Below, piece by piece: positions 11,676-22,447 of a stretch of 64,000 bases of DNA (position 1 is the stretch's first letter; the number at the start of each line of letters is the position of its first letter). The stretch is from Ligilactobacillus ceti DSM 22408 (GTDB taxonomy: Bacteria > Bacillota > Bacilli > Lactobacillales > Lactobacillaceae). Both the position numbers and the translations under genes were made by a program. The stretch spans positions 719,614-783,613 of the forward strand of contig NZ_KE383993.1 of the NCBI RefSeq assembly GCF_000423245.1, given 5' to 3'. The notes under the pieces are model-generated. The model saw nothing but the letters and a program-made list of their open reading frames with translations. It had not been told where the DNA came from and did not search any database.

Positions 11676-13619
11676 TTAAAATTCCGGCAACCCTTCACTT
11701 TGATGCGGATCTTGAATTCGCTTAAACATTTTTTCTAAATCTTGATTAGTAAAATGAACTAAAACAGGTCTTCCATGTGGACAATTAAATGGATTTTGAC
11801 ATTGACTTAATTGCACTAATAATGCTTTCGCTTGTTTTTCATCTAAATGATGATTAGCTTTAATTGATTTTTTGCAGCTCATCATAATAGCCGTTTTTTC
11901 TCGGAACTTCGCAATACTTAATTTTTTATCTTGTAAAAATAATTCAATCAAATCTCGAATTATTTGTTCTTCCTCACCTTTTTTCAACCAAGTTGGATGT
12001 TGTCGGACAATATACGTATTTTGGCCAAACTCTTCTAAGAAAATTCCAATTTCACGTAACTTTTCTTGATTTTCTTTAATTTGTAAACTTTCACTAGTCG
12101 GATATGTTAAAACTATCGGAACTAATAAATTCTGTTGATCCTCCGCCACTTCACCTATCTTAGTCCGAAATTCTTCATATTTAATTCGTTCTTGTGCAGC
12201 GTGTTGATCAATTAAATAAAAACCTTGTGGACTTTCTGCACATAAATATGTTCCATGCATTTGACCGATATAAGTTAACTCTGGAAATTTTTCACTAGTT
12301 GAATCGTCTGTCGTTACTTCTTCACCCCAACTAACTTCTTCAGCAACTTTTTCTGAAAGTTCAATCTGAGGCTGTGCATATTTTTCATCCCAACGTTGAA
12401 CTGCTTCCGATGTTAAATCAGCTTTTGTAGTAATCATCACTGTTTGATCCAATGTTTCTACCTGAGTTAGTGTTTCAGATGCTTGTTCTCCATTCAAACG
12501 TGGTTCTTCTTGCGGAATACGTACTTTATAGGCTTGTGCCGCCTCATTCATCCCAATTTCTAATTGTTCAAAATCCACTTTCTCTTTCCGAGAACTTTTA
12601 ATATTTACAATTGCATTTGGAATTAAATTTTCTTGCGCTAAACGTTCATAAATACTTTTTTCAATTAATTCTGCTAAAGCAGCTTCTTTAGAAATACGAA
12701 CTTCTTGTTTTGTCGGATGAACATTCACATCAATTAACAATGGATCTAACTCAATTTCTAAAACAGCAATCGGATACCGTGCCACCATTAATTTGGAACC
12801 ATATCCAGCTAATAATGCTTTCGTTAATTGATAATTTTTCACATAACGACCATTAATAATCAAACTTAAATATTTTCTGGACGCTCTAGTTAATTTAGGT
12901 AACGAAATATAACCAGATACTTTAAAATCTAAATCTTGTCCATTAAATTGAATCATTTGCCGTGCGTTTTGCACTCCGTAAATTGCTCCAATTGTTTGTT
13001 GTAAATTACCATTGCCAGCTGTTTGTAATAATTTTTTATCATTACTGCGCAATGAAAAAGCAATTGCCGGATGACTTAACGCTAACCGGTTTACAATATC
13101 ACTAATTGCAGCTAACTCTGTTTGTAAAGAGCTTAAATATTTCAAACGAGCTGGTGTATTATAAAACAAATCAGACACTGTAATAGTTGTTCCTGGGCGA
13201 CTTGGCGCTGCTTTTTCAACTAAAATTTCGCCACCCTTAATTTGTAAATAAGAGCCTTGTTGCGTTGCGTCTTGTGTAGCTGTTTCTAAAATTACATCTG
13301 CAATAGAGGCAATACTTGGTAATGCTTCTCCACGGAAACCAAGACTTTGAACTTTAAATAAATCTTCACGCCGATAAATCTTACTTGTTGCATGACGTTG
13401 GAAGGCAAGTTTCACATCTTCTGGTGCAATCCCGCTTCCGTTATCACTAATTTGAATTTTCTTAATGCCTGATTCTTCAACCACAATATCAATTTGTGTT
13501 GCATTTGCATCGATTGCATTTTCAACTAATTCTTTAACAACTGAGGCTGGTCGTTCAATAACTTCACCAGCAGCAATTTGATCAGCTAAAACATCAGATA
13601 ATGCATGAATTTTTCCCAC
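11676..13619 (-). CDS. mutL: DNA mismatch repair protein MutL
   Basis: The 647-residue protein has an N-terminal GHKL ATPase domain (ELVENAIDAN at 31-40, DNGSGI at 59-64, GFRGEAL at 94-100), a transducer domain containing NVHPTKQEVR, a variable acidic linker (about 340-445) and a C-terminal dimerisation/endonuclease domain. The endonuclease motif DQHAAQER...EE begins at residue 471, so this MutL should nick DNA, as expected in a MutH-less Firmicute. The start codon is GTG with AAGGGG nine bases upstream. It lies 21 bases after mutS. Confidence 0.96.
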   Translation of the reverse strand: MGKIHALSDVLADQIAAGEVIERPASVVKELVENAIDANATQIDIVVEESGIKKIQISDNGSGIAPEDVKLAFQRHATSKIYRREDLFKVQSLGFRGEALPSIASIADVILETATQDATQQGSYLQIKGGEILVEKAAPSRPGTTITVSDLFYNTPARLKYLSSLQTELAAISDIVNRLALSHPAIAFSLRSNDKKLLQTAGNGNLQQTIGAIYGVQNARQMIQFNGQDLDFKVSGYISLPKLTRASRKYLSLIINGRYVKNYQLTKALLAGYGSKLMVARYPIAVLEIELDPLLIDVNVHPTKQEVRISKEAALAELIEKSIYERLAQENLIPNAIVNIKSSRKEKVDFEQLEIGMNEAAQAYKVRIPQEEPRLNGEQASETLTQVETLDQTVMITTKADLTSEAVQRWDEKYAQPQIELSEKVAEEVSWGEEVTTDDSTSEKFPELTYIGQMHGTYLCAESPQGFYLIDQHAAQERIKYEEFRTKIGEVAEDQQNLLVPIVLTYPTSESLQIKENQEKLREIGIFLEEFGQNTYIVRQHPTWLKKGEEEQIIRDLIELFLQDKKLSIAKFREKTAIMMSCKKSIKANHHLDEKQAKALLVQLSQCQNPFNCPHGRPVLVHFTNQDLEKMFKRIQDPHQSEGLPEF

Positions 13620-13640
13620 TTGCCAACACCCCTTTGAACT

Positions 13641-16295
13641 TTATTTTTTCAATTCTTCTTGCCAAGCAATCGCTAATTTTACAATATCAAATAATTGCAT
13701 TTGCATAAAATCAGCCTCTTGAATCGCCTTTAAAACTTGTTCTTCTTGTTTACTTAAATTCTTCGTTGTAGTAACTTCTTCTGGCACAAATAATTCTAAT
13801 TGCCCTAAATCTTCTTTGATCACATCATGATTAACTTCATCTTCATGTTCAGCAACTGGAGTCTGTACCTCCGCTAAATTGACATCTTTTGGTTGTGTCA
13901 ATAATTCTGTAGTTTGATCTTGATTTTCTAAAATTGTTAAAATCTCATTAGCACGGTGTAAAAGCGAATTAGGCATCCCGGCTAATTGAGCTACATGAAT
14001 CCCATATGAGCGATCAGCTGGTCCTGGTTGCATCTTATGCAAAAAGACTAACGTTCCATTTTCTTCAACTGCACCAACATGAATGTTACTTAAACCAGGT
14101 AATTCATCTTCTAAAGCCGTTAATTCATGATAGTGTGTGGAAAATAAAGTCTTAGCTTTCACATTTGTACTTAAATATTCCATAATTGCTTGCGCCAAAG
14201 CCATACCGTCATAAGTTGCTGTCCCACGACCAATTTCATCAAATAAAATTAAACTATTGGCACTAGCATGACTTAAAGCATAATTAGCCTCTTTCATTTC
14301 AACCATAAATGTTGATTCACCAGAAATTAAATCATCAGCTGCACCAATTCTAGTAAAGATTTGGTCAAATACGGGCAATTCAGCTTTTTGTGCTGGTACA
14401 AAACAACCAATTTGCGCCATCATTACTGTTAAAGCTAATTGACGCATATACGTACTTTTACCCGACATATTCGGACCAGTAATTAAAAGAATCGTTTGTT
14501 CTTGCTTCATAACCACATCATTAGGAACATATTTTTGACGTCCGATAACTTTTTCTACAACTGGATGCCAGCCAGCTGTGATATTTAAATTTTGTTGATC
14601 ATTAAATTCTGGACAAACAAAATGATTATCTTCACTAACTTGAGCAAAACTTTGTAACACATCTAATTGAGCAATTGTTTGTGCTAATTGTTGTAATCGC
14701 TGAATCTCTTGCTTGATTTGTTCACGAATTTGAACAAATAGTTGATATTCCAATTCAATCGCTTTGTTTTTAGCACCTAAGATCAAGTTTTCTTTTTCTT
14801 TTAACTCTGGAGTAATAAACCGTTCTGCATTAGTTAACGTTTGTTTTCTTTGATAGCGATCTTCTGGTAACTTAGCTAAATTTCCTTTAGAAACTTCAAT
14901 ATAATAACCAAAGACACGATTAAAACCGATTTTTAATTTATTAATACCTGTGGCAGCTCTTTCTTTAGCTTCCAGTTCAGCTAACCATTTTTTCCCATTA
15001 GCCATCGCATCCAAATATTGATCCAATTCCGGGTGATATCCAGGTTGAATAACGCCACCTTCTGTAATAGATAACGGTGGTTCTTCAACGATTGCTTGTG
15101 AAATCAAATCGACGACTTCTTGAACTGGATCTAATTTAGCTAATAATTCATTAAATTCTCCGGTATTTAATTGTTCAATCACATATCGGATTTGCGGAAT
15201 ATGTTCTAAAGATGTTTTTAATTGAATTAAATCTCGACCATTCAATGTTCCTAAAGAAACTTTACCTGCTAAACGCTCTAAATCATAAACGTATTTCAAT
15301 TCGCTTTGTAAAGTACTCCGTTCAAAATAATGATCCAAAAAGACTTGTACCATTTGTTGACGTTGTTGAATAGCTTCTTTTTGTAATAATGGTCGCTCCA
15401 ACCATTGTTTTAACATGCGACTCCCCATGGCTGTTTTCGTTTCATCCAATAACCATAGTAAAGTTCCGGCTTTTTTATTAGTTTTAATATTTTGAGTGAT
15501 TTCTAAATTACGTTTTGAAGAATTATCAATTTTTAAAAATTGCGTTGCTTGATAATGACAAGCTTTTTGCAAATGAGATAATGTTCTTTTTTGTGTCACT
15601 GTTAAATACATTAATAAATGTTGAACAGCTTGAATTTCCACATCAAAATTTAAATTTTGCGTAATATAACTAACTTCTGCAATTGCTTCTTGTGCAACTT
15701 GTTTTGAAATCAAAATTGGTAATTTGCTCAAATCAGCTAATTCAACTTCAGAAATACTTTCATCAACAACAACTTCTTTACTTCTAAAGCTAACAATTTC
15801 TTGTAAAACTGCTGCAAAATCATTTAAATATGTGACTTGTAATTCACCAGTAACTAAATCAACCGCAGCCAATCCATATTCTCCTTGACCCGCATGAATT
15901 CCAATTAAAAAATTATTTTCTTTAGTTTCTTGACCTTTACGATTTAGCATTGTTCCTGGTGTAATTAATTGAACAACTTCACGTTTAACCATCCCTTTAG
16001 CTTGTTTAGGATCTTCTACTTGTTCACATAATGCTACTTTATAGCCTTTTTCAACTAATATATCAATATAATTAGCAGCCGCATGATGTGGTACTCCACA
16101 CATTGGAACTGGATCTTGTGCATTTTTATTTCGTTGCGTTAAAGTTAATTCCAAAATTTGTGACCCTTTGACCGCATCATCGTAGAACATTTCATAAAAA
16201 TCTCCTAAACGATAAAATAAAAAAGCATCCGGATAGTCTTTTTTTATCGCTAAATATTGTTCCATCATCGGTGTTACTTTTGCTTTTTTCGCCAT
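13641..16295 (-). CDS. mutS: DNA mismatch repair protein MutS
   Basis: MutS recognises mismatches and recruits MutL. The 884-residue protein has the N-terminal mismatch-binding domain, with the Phe-X-Glu wedge in FYEMFYDDA (around residue 33), the connector, lever and clamp domains, and a C-terminal ABC ATPase with Walker [10 protein letters not shown] and [14 protein letters not shown]. The extreme C-terminus ends in a short beta-clamp/dimer-like region. GGAG precedes the ATG. It is 24 bases after ymdB and in line with mutL. Confidence 0.97.
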   Translation of the reverse strand: MAKKAKVTPMMEQYLAIKKDYPDAFLFYRLGDFYEMFYDDAVKGSQILELTLTQRNKNAQDPVPMCGVPHHAAANYIDILVEKGYKVALCEQVEDPKQAKGMVKREVVQLITPGTMLNRKGQETKENNFLIGIHAGQGEYGLAAVDLVTGELQVTYLNDFAAVLQEIVSFRSKEVVVDESISEVELADLSKLPILISKQVAQEAIAEVSYITQNLNFDVEIQAVQHLLMYLTVTQKRTLSHLQKACHYQATQFLKIDNSSKRNLEITQNIKTNKKAGTLLWLLDETKTAMGSRMLKQWLERPLLQKEAIQQRQQMVQVFLDHYFERSTLQSELKYVYDLERLAGKVSLGTLNGRDLIQLKTSLEHIPQIRYVIEQLNTGEFNELLAKLDPVQEVVDLISQAIVEEPPLSITEGGVIQPGYHPELDQYLDAMANGKKWLAELEAKERAATGINKLKIGFNRVFGYYIEVSKGNLAKLPEDRYQRKQTLTNAERFITPELKEKENLILGAKNKAIELEYQLFVQIREQIKQEIQRLQQLAQTIAQLDVLQSFAQVSEDNHFVCPEFNDQQNLNITAGWHPVVEKVIGRQKYVPNDVVMKQEQTILLITGPNMSGKSTYMRQLALTVMMAQIGCFVPAQKAELPVFDQIFTRIGAADDLISGESTFMVEMKEANYALSHASANSLILFDEIGRGTATYDGMALAQAIMEYLSTNVKAKTLFSTHYHELTALEDELPGLSNIHVGAVEENGTLVFLHKMQPGPADRSYGIHVAQLAGMPNSLLHRANEILTILENQDQTTELLTQPKDVNLAEVQTPVAEHEDEVNHDVIKEDLGQLELFVPEEVTTTKNLSKQEEQVLKAIQEADFMQMQLFDIVKLAIAWQEELKK

Positions 16296-16319
16296 ATAAT
16301 CTCCTCGTAATTTCTGCTT

Positions 16320-17120
16320 TTATTCAAAAAATGGATGATCTGGATTAATTTGAAACGCACTAATTTTTTGTGCCTGCCCTGTTTTATCGTTAATATCAAT
16401 CACACATCCACTTAATGTTTGTCTTCCATCTTCATCAACTTCAAATCGGACTGGCATTTGATTCACAAATCTAGCAATCACACTATCACGCTTCATTCCT
16501 AAGATTCCATCATAAGGTCCAGTCATTCCTACATCAGTTAAATACGCTGTTCCTTGTGGTAATATCCGAGCGTCATTGGTTTGCACATGCGTATGAGTTC
16601 CGACAACTGCACTTACTTTACCATCTAAATACCATGCTATAGCTTCTTTTTCGCTAGTTGTTTCTGCATGAAAATCAATAAAAATCACATCCACTTGATT
16701 TTGAATTTCTTTTAAAATTTCATCAATAACAGCAAATGGATCATCAGATGGCTGCATAAACACGCGTCCTTGGAGATTTAAAACCGCGATTTTAGTTTGA
16801 TTGACATTAATAATCGTATATCCCCGACCGGGTACTTTATTTTTTGTAAAATTAGCCGGACGAATCAATTTAGTCGTATCATCAATAAAATCTTGAATTT
16901 CAGCGTTATCCCATGTATGGTTCCCCATCGTAATCACATCAGCACCATCAGACAATAACTTTTTATACACTTGATAATTAATTCCGCGACCACGAGTTGC
17001 ATTTTCACCATTAACAATTGTAACTTGTGGATGATATTTTCTTTTTAAACGTGGTAAATATTCGGTTACCATTTGCTGACCTGATTTTCCGACTACATCA
17101 CCAATAAATAAGAGACGCAT
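16320..17120 (-). CDS. ymdB: YmdB-family metallophosphoesterase (2',3'-cyclic nucleotide phosphodiesterase)
   Basis: A 266-residue calcineurin-like phosphoesterase of the TIGR00282/YmdB family. Motifs are FIGDVVGKSGQ at the N-terminus, NGENATRGRGI, MGNHTWDN and the histidines in DFHAETTSEKEA and GTHTHVQTND. In Bacillus the homologue hydrolyses 2',3'-cAMP and affects RNA decay and multicellular behaviour; its role here is inferred. The start is ATG 17118-17120 after GGGAG; upstream in-frame ATGs lack a site. It is next to rny, as in many Bacilli, but a terminator separates the two. Confidence 0.93.
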   Translation of the reverse strand: MRLLFIGDVVGKSGQQMVTEYLPRLKRKYHPQVTIVNGENATRGRGINYQVYKKLLSDGADVITMGNHTWDNAEIQDFIDDTTKLIRPANFTKNKVPGRGYTIINVNQTKIAVLNLQGRVFMQPSDDPFAVIDEILKEIQNQVDVIFIDFHAETTSEKEAIAWYLDGKVSAVVGTHTHVQTNDARILPQGTAYLTDVGMTGPYDGILGMKRDSVIARFVNQMPVRFEVDEDGRQTLSGCVIDINDKTGQAQKISAFQINPDHPFFE

Positions 17121-17183
17121 AATCTCCCTCTTTTCTTTTAGTTTCATGTTTCATTTTAACATTTTTCACTTCTATTTATAACA

Positions 17184-17220
17184 AATAAAACAGACTTTAG
17201 CAGTTGCTAAAGCCTGTTTA
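17184..17220 (-). terminator. Terminator between rny and ymdB
   Basis: An 11-bp stem with one mismatch (17191-17201 with 17206-17216) and a 4-base loop is followed by a T-rich tract on the minus strand, 10 bases after the rny stop. Confidence 0.85.
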
Positions 17221-17230
17221 TTTGAACTAA

Positions 17231-18802
17231 TTATTTAGCATATTCAATTGCTCTTGTTTCACGGATAACAGTAACCTTGATATGACCTGGATATTCCATT
17301 TCTTCTTCAATTTTATTCTTAATATCACGTGAAAGAACGATTGCTTCTAAATCGTTAATTTCATTTGGTTTCACAATTACGCGCACTTCACGGCCCGCTT
17401 GAATTGCATAACTTTTCTTAACACCTTTGAAATCATTGGAAATATTTTCAAGTTTTTCTAAACGATGAATATAATTTTCTAATGATTCACTTCGAGCTCC
17501 GGGACGAGCAGCTGAAATAGCATCAGCCGCAGCAACTAAAACAGCAATAACTGATTTAGCTTCCACATCACCGTGGTGTGAAGCAATTGTATTAACAACT
17601 GTTTCATTTTCGTTATATTTCTTAGCTAATTCAACCCCAATTTCAACGTGTGATCCGTCAACTTCGTGGTCAATTGCTTTACCAATATCGTGTAATAATC
17701 CTGCGCGTTTCGCCATAGTAACATCTTCGCCTAATTCAGCGGCTAAGACACCTGAAATTTTAGCTACTTCAATCGAGTGATTTAAAACATTTTGACCATA
17801 ACTTGTTCGATATTTCAAACGACCAATTGTTTTAATTAAATCAGGATGCATTGAATGTAAACCTAATTCGAAAATAGCTTCTTCCCCTGTTTCACGAATC
17901 TTAGTATCAACTTCTTTAGTTGCTTTTTCAACCATTTCTTCGATACGCGCTGGGTGAATCCGACCATCTTGAATTAATTTTTCAAGTGCAATTTTCGCAA
18001 TTTCCCGACGAACGGGATCAAATCCACTTAATACAACTGCTTCAGGAGTATCATCAATAATTAAATCAATCCCTGTTAATGTTTCTAAAGTTCTAATATT
18101 TCGACCTTCACGACCGATAATACGACCTTTCATCTCATCATTTGGTAAATTCACAACTGAAACAGTTGTTTCAGATACCATATCAGCTGCACTACGTTGG
18201 ATAGCTTGAGCGATTAAGTTCTTAGCGTCACGATCAGCATTCGCTTTTGCTTCTGTTTCACTATCTTTAATCATCTTTCCAAGTTCGCGATTTAAACTAA
18301 TCTTAGTTTCTTCTAAAATTAATTCTTTAGCTTCTTCTTTAGTCAAAGCTGCTACTTCTTCTAACTTATCAGCTTGTTTTTGGATAAGTTCAGCAACTTC
18401 TTCTTGTTGTTGTTTCAGTGCTTCTTGATTATGAGTTAAATTCGTTTCTTTGTTTTCAAGACTAAGTTCACGTTTATTCAATTGTGAATCTTTACGATCA
18501 AGATTTTCTTCACGTTGTAATAAGCGATTTTCTTGTCTTTGAACTTCATTCCGACGATCTTTAAGTTCACTTTCAATTTCACTACGATAGCGATGGCTTT
18601 CGTCTTTAGCTTCTAATAATGCTTCTTTTTTCTGCGTTTCTGCTTCTTTTTTAGCACTTTCAATAATTCCTTCTGCAGTTTGAGTTGCTGCATCAAGAGA
18701 TTTTTCATACGTGTTTTTACGCATGAACACACCTAAACCAAAACCAACTACTAATGTTACGACTGCGATGGCGAGGGCGAGGATAATTGTTGTTGCCTGC
18801 AT
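17231..18802 (-). CDS. rny: Ribonuclease Y
   Basis: A membrane-anchored endoribonuclease that initiates mRNA decay. The 523 residues comprise one N-terminal transmembrane helix (about 4-24), a long Lys/Glu/Gln-rich coiled coil (about 30-200), a KH domain ([22 protein letters not shown] starts near 215) and an HD domain with the HD pair in LLHDIGKA. I start at ATG 18800-18802 after GGAGGT; an ORF extension of seven codons upstream has no support. A TATAAT element lies about 75 bases upstream. Confidence 0.96.
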   Translation of the reverse strand: MQATTIILALAIAVVTLVVGFGLGVFMRKNTYEKSLDAATQTAEGIIESAKKEAETQKKEALLEAKDESHRYRSEIESELKDRRNEVQRQENRLLQREENLDRKDSQLNKRELSLENKETNLTHNQEALKQQQEEVAELIQKQADKLEEVAALTKEEAKELILEETKISLNRELGKMIKDSETEAKANADRDAKNLIAQAIQRSAADMVSETTVSVVNLPNDEMKGRIIGREGRNIRTLETLTGIDLIIDDTPEAVVLSGFDPVRREIAKIALEKLIQDGRIHPARIEEMVEKATKEVDTKIRETGEEAIFELGLHSMHPDLIKTIGRLKYRTSYGQNVLNHSIEVAKISGVLAAELGEDVTMAKRAGLLHDIGKAIDHEVDGSHVEIGVELAKKYNENETVVNTIASHHGDVEAKSVIAVLVAAADAISAARPGARSESLENYIHRLEKLENISNDFKGVKKSYAIQAGREVRVIVKPNEINDLEAIVLSRDIKNKIEEEMEYPGHIKVTVIRETRAIEYAK

Positions 18803-18873
18803 ATTGCACCTCCACATCGTCAATTAAATGACAATTATTTTCTTAATCATCAAATTTGATGTTTATTTTTTGA

Positions 18874-18879
18874 ATTATA
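18874..18879 (-). promoter_or_regulatory. Possible -10 element for rny
   Basis: A minus-strand TATAAT 72 bases before the rny start, in the 230-base gap before fabH. No convincing -35 is visible. The rest of the gap is AT-rich and no terminator for fabH could be recognised in it. Confidence 0.45.
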
Positions 18880-19032
18880 CACACAAGAATATTTTAATGT
18901 TTTTTAGGGTCTAATGTCAATACAAATCAACACTTGTTCTAAAATTAAATATTCTAAAAATCCTATGTTTTAAGGCTTTTGCTTAATTTCGATTTTTAAT
19001 GTCTATATTTCAATCCTTTTATCTTGACGAAT

Positions 19033-20025
19033 CTATTTTTGAGAAAAATTTTGTAAATTTAAGATAACTGATCCATAGGCTAATCCAGCACCAAAACCAG
19101 TTAATAATACTTTACCGTATGTTTGACCATCAGATAATCGTTCAGCTAAAGCTGTTGGTAAACCAGCGGAAGATGTATTCCCAATTGTTGGTACATTAAT
19201 CGCAAATTTATCTAATGGTTGTTTTAATTCTTGCGCAATATATTCAATCAAACGTAAATTAGCTTGATGTAAAACAATCAAATCAAAATCATCTGCTGTT
19301 AATTTTTGTTCAGCTAAAAATTGTTGAATATGTGCTAAAACCGTACTTGTTACAAATTCATAAACCGCACGTCCATCTTGATAAAAGGCATCCATTTGTG
19401 GATAATTATCAGCTTTCACCGCACTTAAAGGAGCAATGCGTCCACTATGAATAACATCAGCATCACCTTTTGTCGCTAATTTTTCAGCTACATACATTTC
19501 ATCATTTGGATTATCACTAGCACTTAAAATAGCTCCACCAGCCGCATCTCCGAAAAAGACAGCTGAAGTCCGATCAGTAAAGTCCATCATTTTTGAATTT
19601 ACTTCCGCACTAATAACCATCACATTTTGATATTGTCCCGAACGAACATATTTTTCTGCAATACTTAATGCATAGACAAATCCACTACATGCTGCAGAAA
19701 TATCAAATGCAAAAGCATTTTTAGCACCGATGTTACTTTGCACAATCGCAGCCGTTGATGGTGTAATTGCATCTGGTGAAATAGTTGAAAGAATAATTAA
19801 ATCAATTGCTTCTGCTTGCAAATTACTTTGTTTTAATAATTTCAAAGCAACTTTTGTACTTAAATCAGATGTATTTTCATCAATTGCATAACGTCTCTCT
19901 TTAATTCCAGTATGCGCTTGAATCCATTCATCGTTTGTTTCCATAATTTGACTTAATTCATCATTAGTAACTACTGTTTCGGGAAAATAACCTGCACTTG
20001 CTAAAAACTTAACATACTTTGCCAT
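19033..20025 (-). CDS. fabH: Beta-ketoacyl-ACP synthase III
   Basis: FabH condenses acetyl-CoA with malonyl-ACP to start fatty acid synthesis. The 330-residue thiolase-fold protein has the full catalytic triad: C113 in SAACSGF, His in LHQANLRL (near 254) and Asn in IGNTSSAG (near 284). It stands alone here, away from the acc operon and without other fab genes, unlike the fab clusters of many lactobacilli, so a second fabH may exist elsewhere. GAGGT precedes the ATG. The terminator of tRNA-Leu lies only about 34 bases upstream, leaving little room for a separate promoter. Confidence 0.94.
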   Translation of the reverse strand: MAKYVKFLASAGYFPETVVTNDELSQIMETNDEWIQAHTGIKERRYAIDENTSDLSTKVALKLLKQSNLQAEAIDLIILSTISPDAITPSTAAIVQSNIGAKNAFAFDISAACSGFVYALSIAEKYVRSGQYQNVMVISAEVNSKMMDFTDRTSAVFFGDAAGGAILSASDNPNDEMYVAEKLATKGDADVIHSGRIAPLSAVKADNYPQMDAFYQDGRAVYEFVTSTVLAHIQQFLAEQKLTADDFDLIVLHQANLRLIEYIAQELKQPLDKFAINVPTIGNTSSAGLPTALAERLSDGQTYGKVLLTGFGAGLAYGSVILNLQNFSQK

Positions 20026-20058
20026 GTTAAAAACCTCACTATTTTTGTATTTTTTGTA

Positions 20059-20092
20059 TAAAAAAAACGAGAATCAACAAAAGTGATCCTCG
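20059..20092 (-). terminator. Terminator after tRNA-Leu(AAG)
   Basis: A 9-bp stem (20068-20076 with 20084-20092, one G-T/mismatch position) with a 7-base loop is followed by eight Ts on the minus strand. It lies between tRNA-Leu and fabH. Confidence 0.85.
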
Positions 20093-20102
20093 CTATCTGC
20101 TA

Positions 20103-20188
20103 TGCGGGTAAATGGATTCGAACCATCACGGGCTAAAACGCCCACCAGATCCTTAGTCTGACGCGTCTGCCAATTCCGCCATACCCGC
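20103..20188 (-). tRNA. tRNA-Leu, anticodon AAG
   Basis: An 86-base class II tRNA with a perfect acceptor stem GCGGGTA/TACCCGC, long variable arm, T-loop TTCGAAT and anticodon loop CTAAGGA, which gives anticodon AAG for CUU/CUC-type codons. CCA is not encoded. A34 would need deamination to inosine to read more than CUU. It has its own promoter and terminator. Confidence 0.95.
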
Positions 20189-20201
20189 AACAACAGAAAT
20201 T

Positions 20202-20230
20202 ATTATAGCAAATAATCTAAACCAATGCAA
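20202..20230 (-). promoter_or_regulatory. Promoter of tRNA-Leu
   Basis: Minus-strand TTGCAT (20225-20230) and TATAAT (20202-20207) are separated by exactly 17 bases, placed 14 bases before the tRNA 5' end. Confidence 0.8.
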
Positions 20231-20252
20231 CTCTTTTATTTATTATTTCTGA

Positions 20253-22418
20253 TTAGCTTTTTGTCGGAACCATTGTTAATTGAATCCGCCCTCTTTTTTC
20301 ATCAACTTCTAAAACCCAAACATCGACAATATCTCCAATGGCTACTACTTCACTTGGATGTTTCAAGAAACGTTGACTTATTTGCGAAATATGAACTAAA
20401 CCATCTTGTTTAACACCAATATCAACAAACGCACCAAAATCAACAACATTTCGGACAGTCCCTTGTAATTTCAAACCTGGTTTTAAATCTTCTAATCGTA
20501 AGACATCAGAACGTAATAACGGAGCAGGCATTTGATCCCGTTGATCACGACCTGGTTTTAACAGACTTTCTTTAATATCTTGAATAGTTGGAATACCTAC
20601 TTGTAGCTGTTGTGCAATTTCCTGCGCTGTTAATGGCGTTAATCGTTCAATTAACTCTGGTGTACCTAGATCATCAACTGTTAAATTTATCAAACTTAAT
20701 AATTTTTGCGCAACTGGATAACTTTCAGGGTGAATATCTGTATTATCTAATGGATTTCCCCCTGCTACAATCCGTAAAAAACCAGCTGCTTGTTCATAAG
20801 CTTTCGGACCTAACCGTGGTACTGCTTTTAATTTTTTACGTTCAGTAAATTTACCATTTTCATTCCGATAACCCACAATATTTTGTGCAATCGTTTTATT
20901 TAAACCAGATATATGTTCTAACAATTGCGGACTAGCTGTATTCAAATCCACACCCACTTGATTCACACTTGTTTCAATTACATGATCTAACTCAGTTGTT
21001 AAATCTTTCGCCGGTAAATCATATTGATATTGACCCACACCAATAGATTTCGGATCAATTTTAATTAATTCAGCTAAAGGATCTTGCAACCGTCGGGCGA
21101 TACTAATAGCAGAACGTTCTTCAATTTGTAAATCTGGAAATTCTTGCCGAGCTAATTCACTACCAGAGTAAATTGAAGCACCTGCCTCGTTTACAATCAC
21201 ATAATAGACAGGTCGTTGGACATCATGTAACACTTCCGCAACAAATTGTTCAGATTCTCGACTCGCAGTTCCATTACCAATCGCAATCATATCGACTTGA
21301 TATTCAGCGATTAATCTTAACAATGTATTTTTTGCAGCTTGTCGTAATTTAGGATCAACTTTAGCACCTTTAGCTTTTTCATGAGGATAAATTACTGTTT
21401 TAGTTAAAAACTTACCTGTTTTATCCACAACAGCTAACTTACATCCTGTCCGATAGGCTGGATCTAAACCTAATACGACTCTTTCTTTCAATGGAGCCTG
21501 CATTAATAAATTATATAGATTTTCACCAAAAACTTTAATCGCTTGTTCTTCTGCTTGTTGCGTTAAACTTTTACGTAACTCACGTTCAATCGCAGGTCTA
21601 ATAAAACGGCGATAACTATCTTGATAAGCAGCGACAAGTAGTTTTTCATTTTGGCCCTGAGCTTGCATTGCATAACGACTATGGAAATATCTCATAACTA
21701 CGTCATCATCGATTGTTAATTTAACTTTTAAAACACCAGCTTTTTCCCCACGATTAATAGCTAATATACGATAATTTTTAATCGTTTTAGCACTTTGGGT
21801 AAATTCATAATAATCTCGATAAATACCTTTTTCATCAATTTGTTCATCTTTAACATCTGAAACTAGCAAAGCTGTTTGTTCAAATTTTTTCCGAACATAT
21901 TGACGATTCTTCAAATCTTCTGCAATGGCTTCTACTAAAATCTCATGAGCACCATTTAAAGCATCTTCTTCTGTCTTGATCTTTTTTTCCGGATTAAGAT
22001 ACTTTTGAACTTCTAAATTATCTTTCAAACTTAAAATTGCATTTGCTAAAGGTGTTAATCCAGCATCTTTAGCAATTTGAGCCTTGGTTTGGCGCTTTTG
22101 TTTATATGGTAAATATAAATCTTCAACAGTTTGTAAATCAGCCGCCTTGACAATTGCATTTTTTAAATTATGTGTTAATTTACCTTGTTCTTTAATTTGT
22201 TTTAAAATACTTTCTTTCCGTGTTTCTAACTTTTCAATTGCTTGATATGTCGCTTGAATATCACGGATTTGGACTTCATCTAAACTTTTAGTTTGTTCTT
22301 TCCGATAACGCGCAATAAATGGAACTGTATTACCACTTGATAATAAATCCAAAACAGTGACGATTTGCTCTTTTGTATAAGGCGTTTTTGCCATTTGTTT
22401 TACATATTTTTCTTCCAT
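20253..22418 (-). CDS. tex: Tex-family transcription accessory / RNA-binding protein
   Basis: A 721-residue Tex protein. In order it shows the N-terminal helical region (NTVPFIARYRKEQTKSLDE), an RNase H-like YqgF domain (VLGLDPAYRTGCKLAVVD, near 315), helix-hairpin-helix repeats (VGVDLNTASPQLLEHISGL) and a C-terminal S1 RNA-binding domain (GTVRNVVDFGAFVDIGVKQDGLVH, about 648-671). Homologues bind nucleic acids and influence transcription; the exact role is not settled. It lies 29 bases after nadE and is probably co-transcribed. The ribosome-binding site is weak. Confidence 0.93.
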   Translation of the reverse strand: MEEKYVKQMAKTPYTKEQIVTVLDLLSSGNTVPFIARYRKEQTKSLDEVQIRDIQATYQAIEKLETRKESILKQIKEQGKLTHNLKNAIVKAADLQTVEDLYLPYKQKRQTKAQIAKDAGLTPLANAILSLKDNLEVQKYLNPEKKIKTEEDALNGAHEILVEAIAEDLKNRQYVRKKFEQTALLVSDVKDEQIDEKGIYRDYYEFTQSAKTIKNYRILAINRGEKAGVLKVKLTIDDDVVMRYFHSRYAMQAQGQNEKLLVAAYQDSYRRFIRPAIERELRKSLTQQAEEQAIKVFGENLYNLLMQAPLKERVVLGLDPAYRTGCKLAVVDKTGKFLTKTVIYPHEKAKGAKVDPKLRQAAKNTLLRLIAEYQVDMIAIGNGTASRESEQFVAEVLHDVQRPVYYVIVNEAGASIYSGSELARQEFPDLQIEERSAISIARRLQDPLAELIKIDPKSIGVGQYQYDLPAKDLTTELDHVIETSVNQVGVDLNTASPQLLEHISGLNKTIAQNIVGYRNENGKFTERKKLKAVPRLGPKAYEQAAGFLRIVAGGNPLDNTDIHPESYPVAQKLLSLINLTVDDLGTPELIERLTPLTAQEIAQQLQVGIPTIQDIKESLLKPGRDQRDQMPAPLLRSDVLRLEDLKPGLKLQGTVRNVVDFGAFVDIGVKQDGLVHISQISQRFLKHPSEVVAIGDIVDVWVLEVDEKRGRIQLTMVPTKS

Positions 22419-22447
22419 AACTGACCAACTTTCACTTTAATAAGTTA

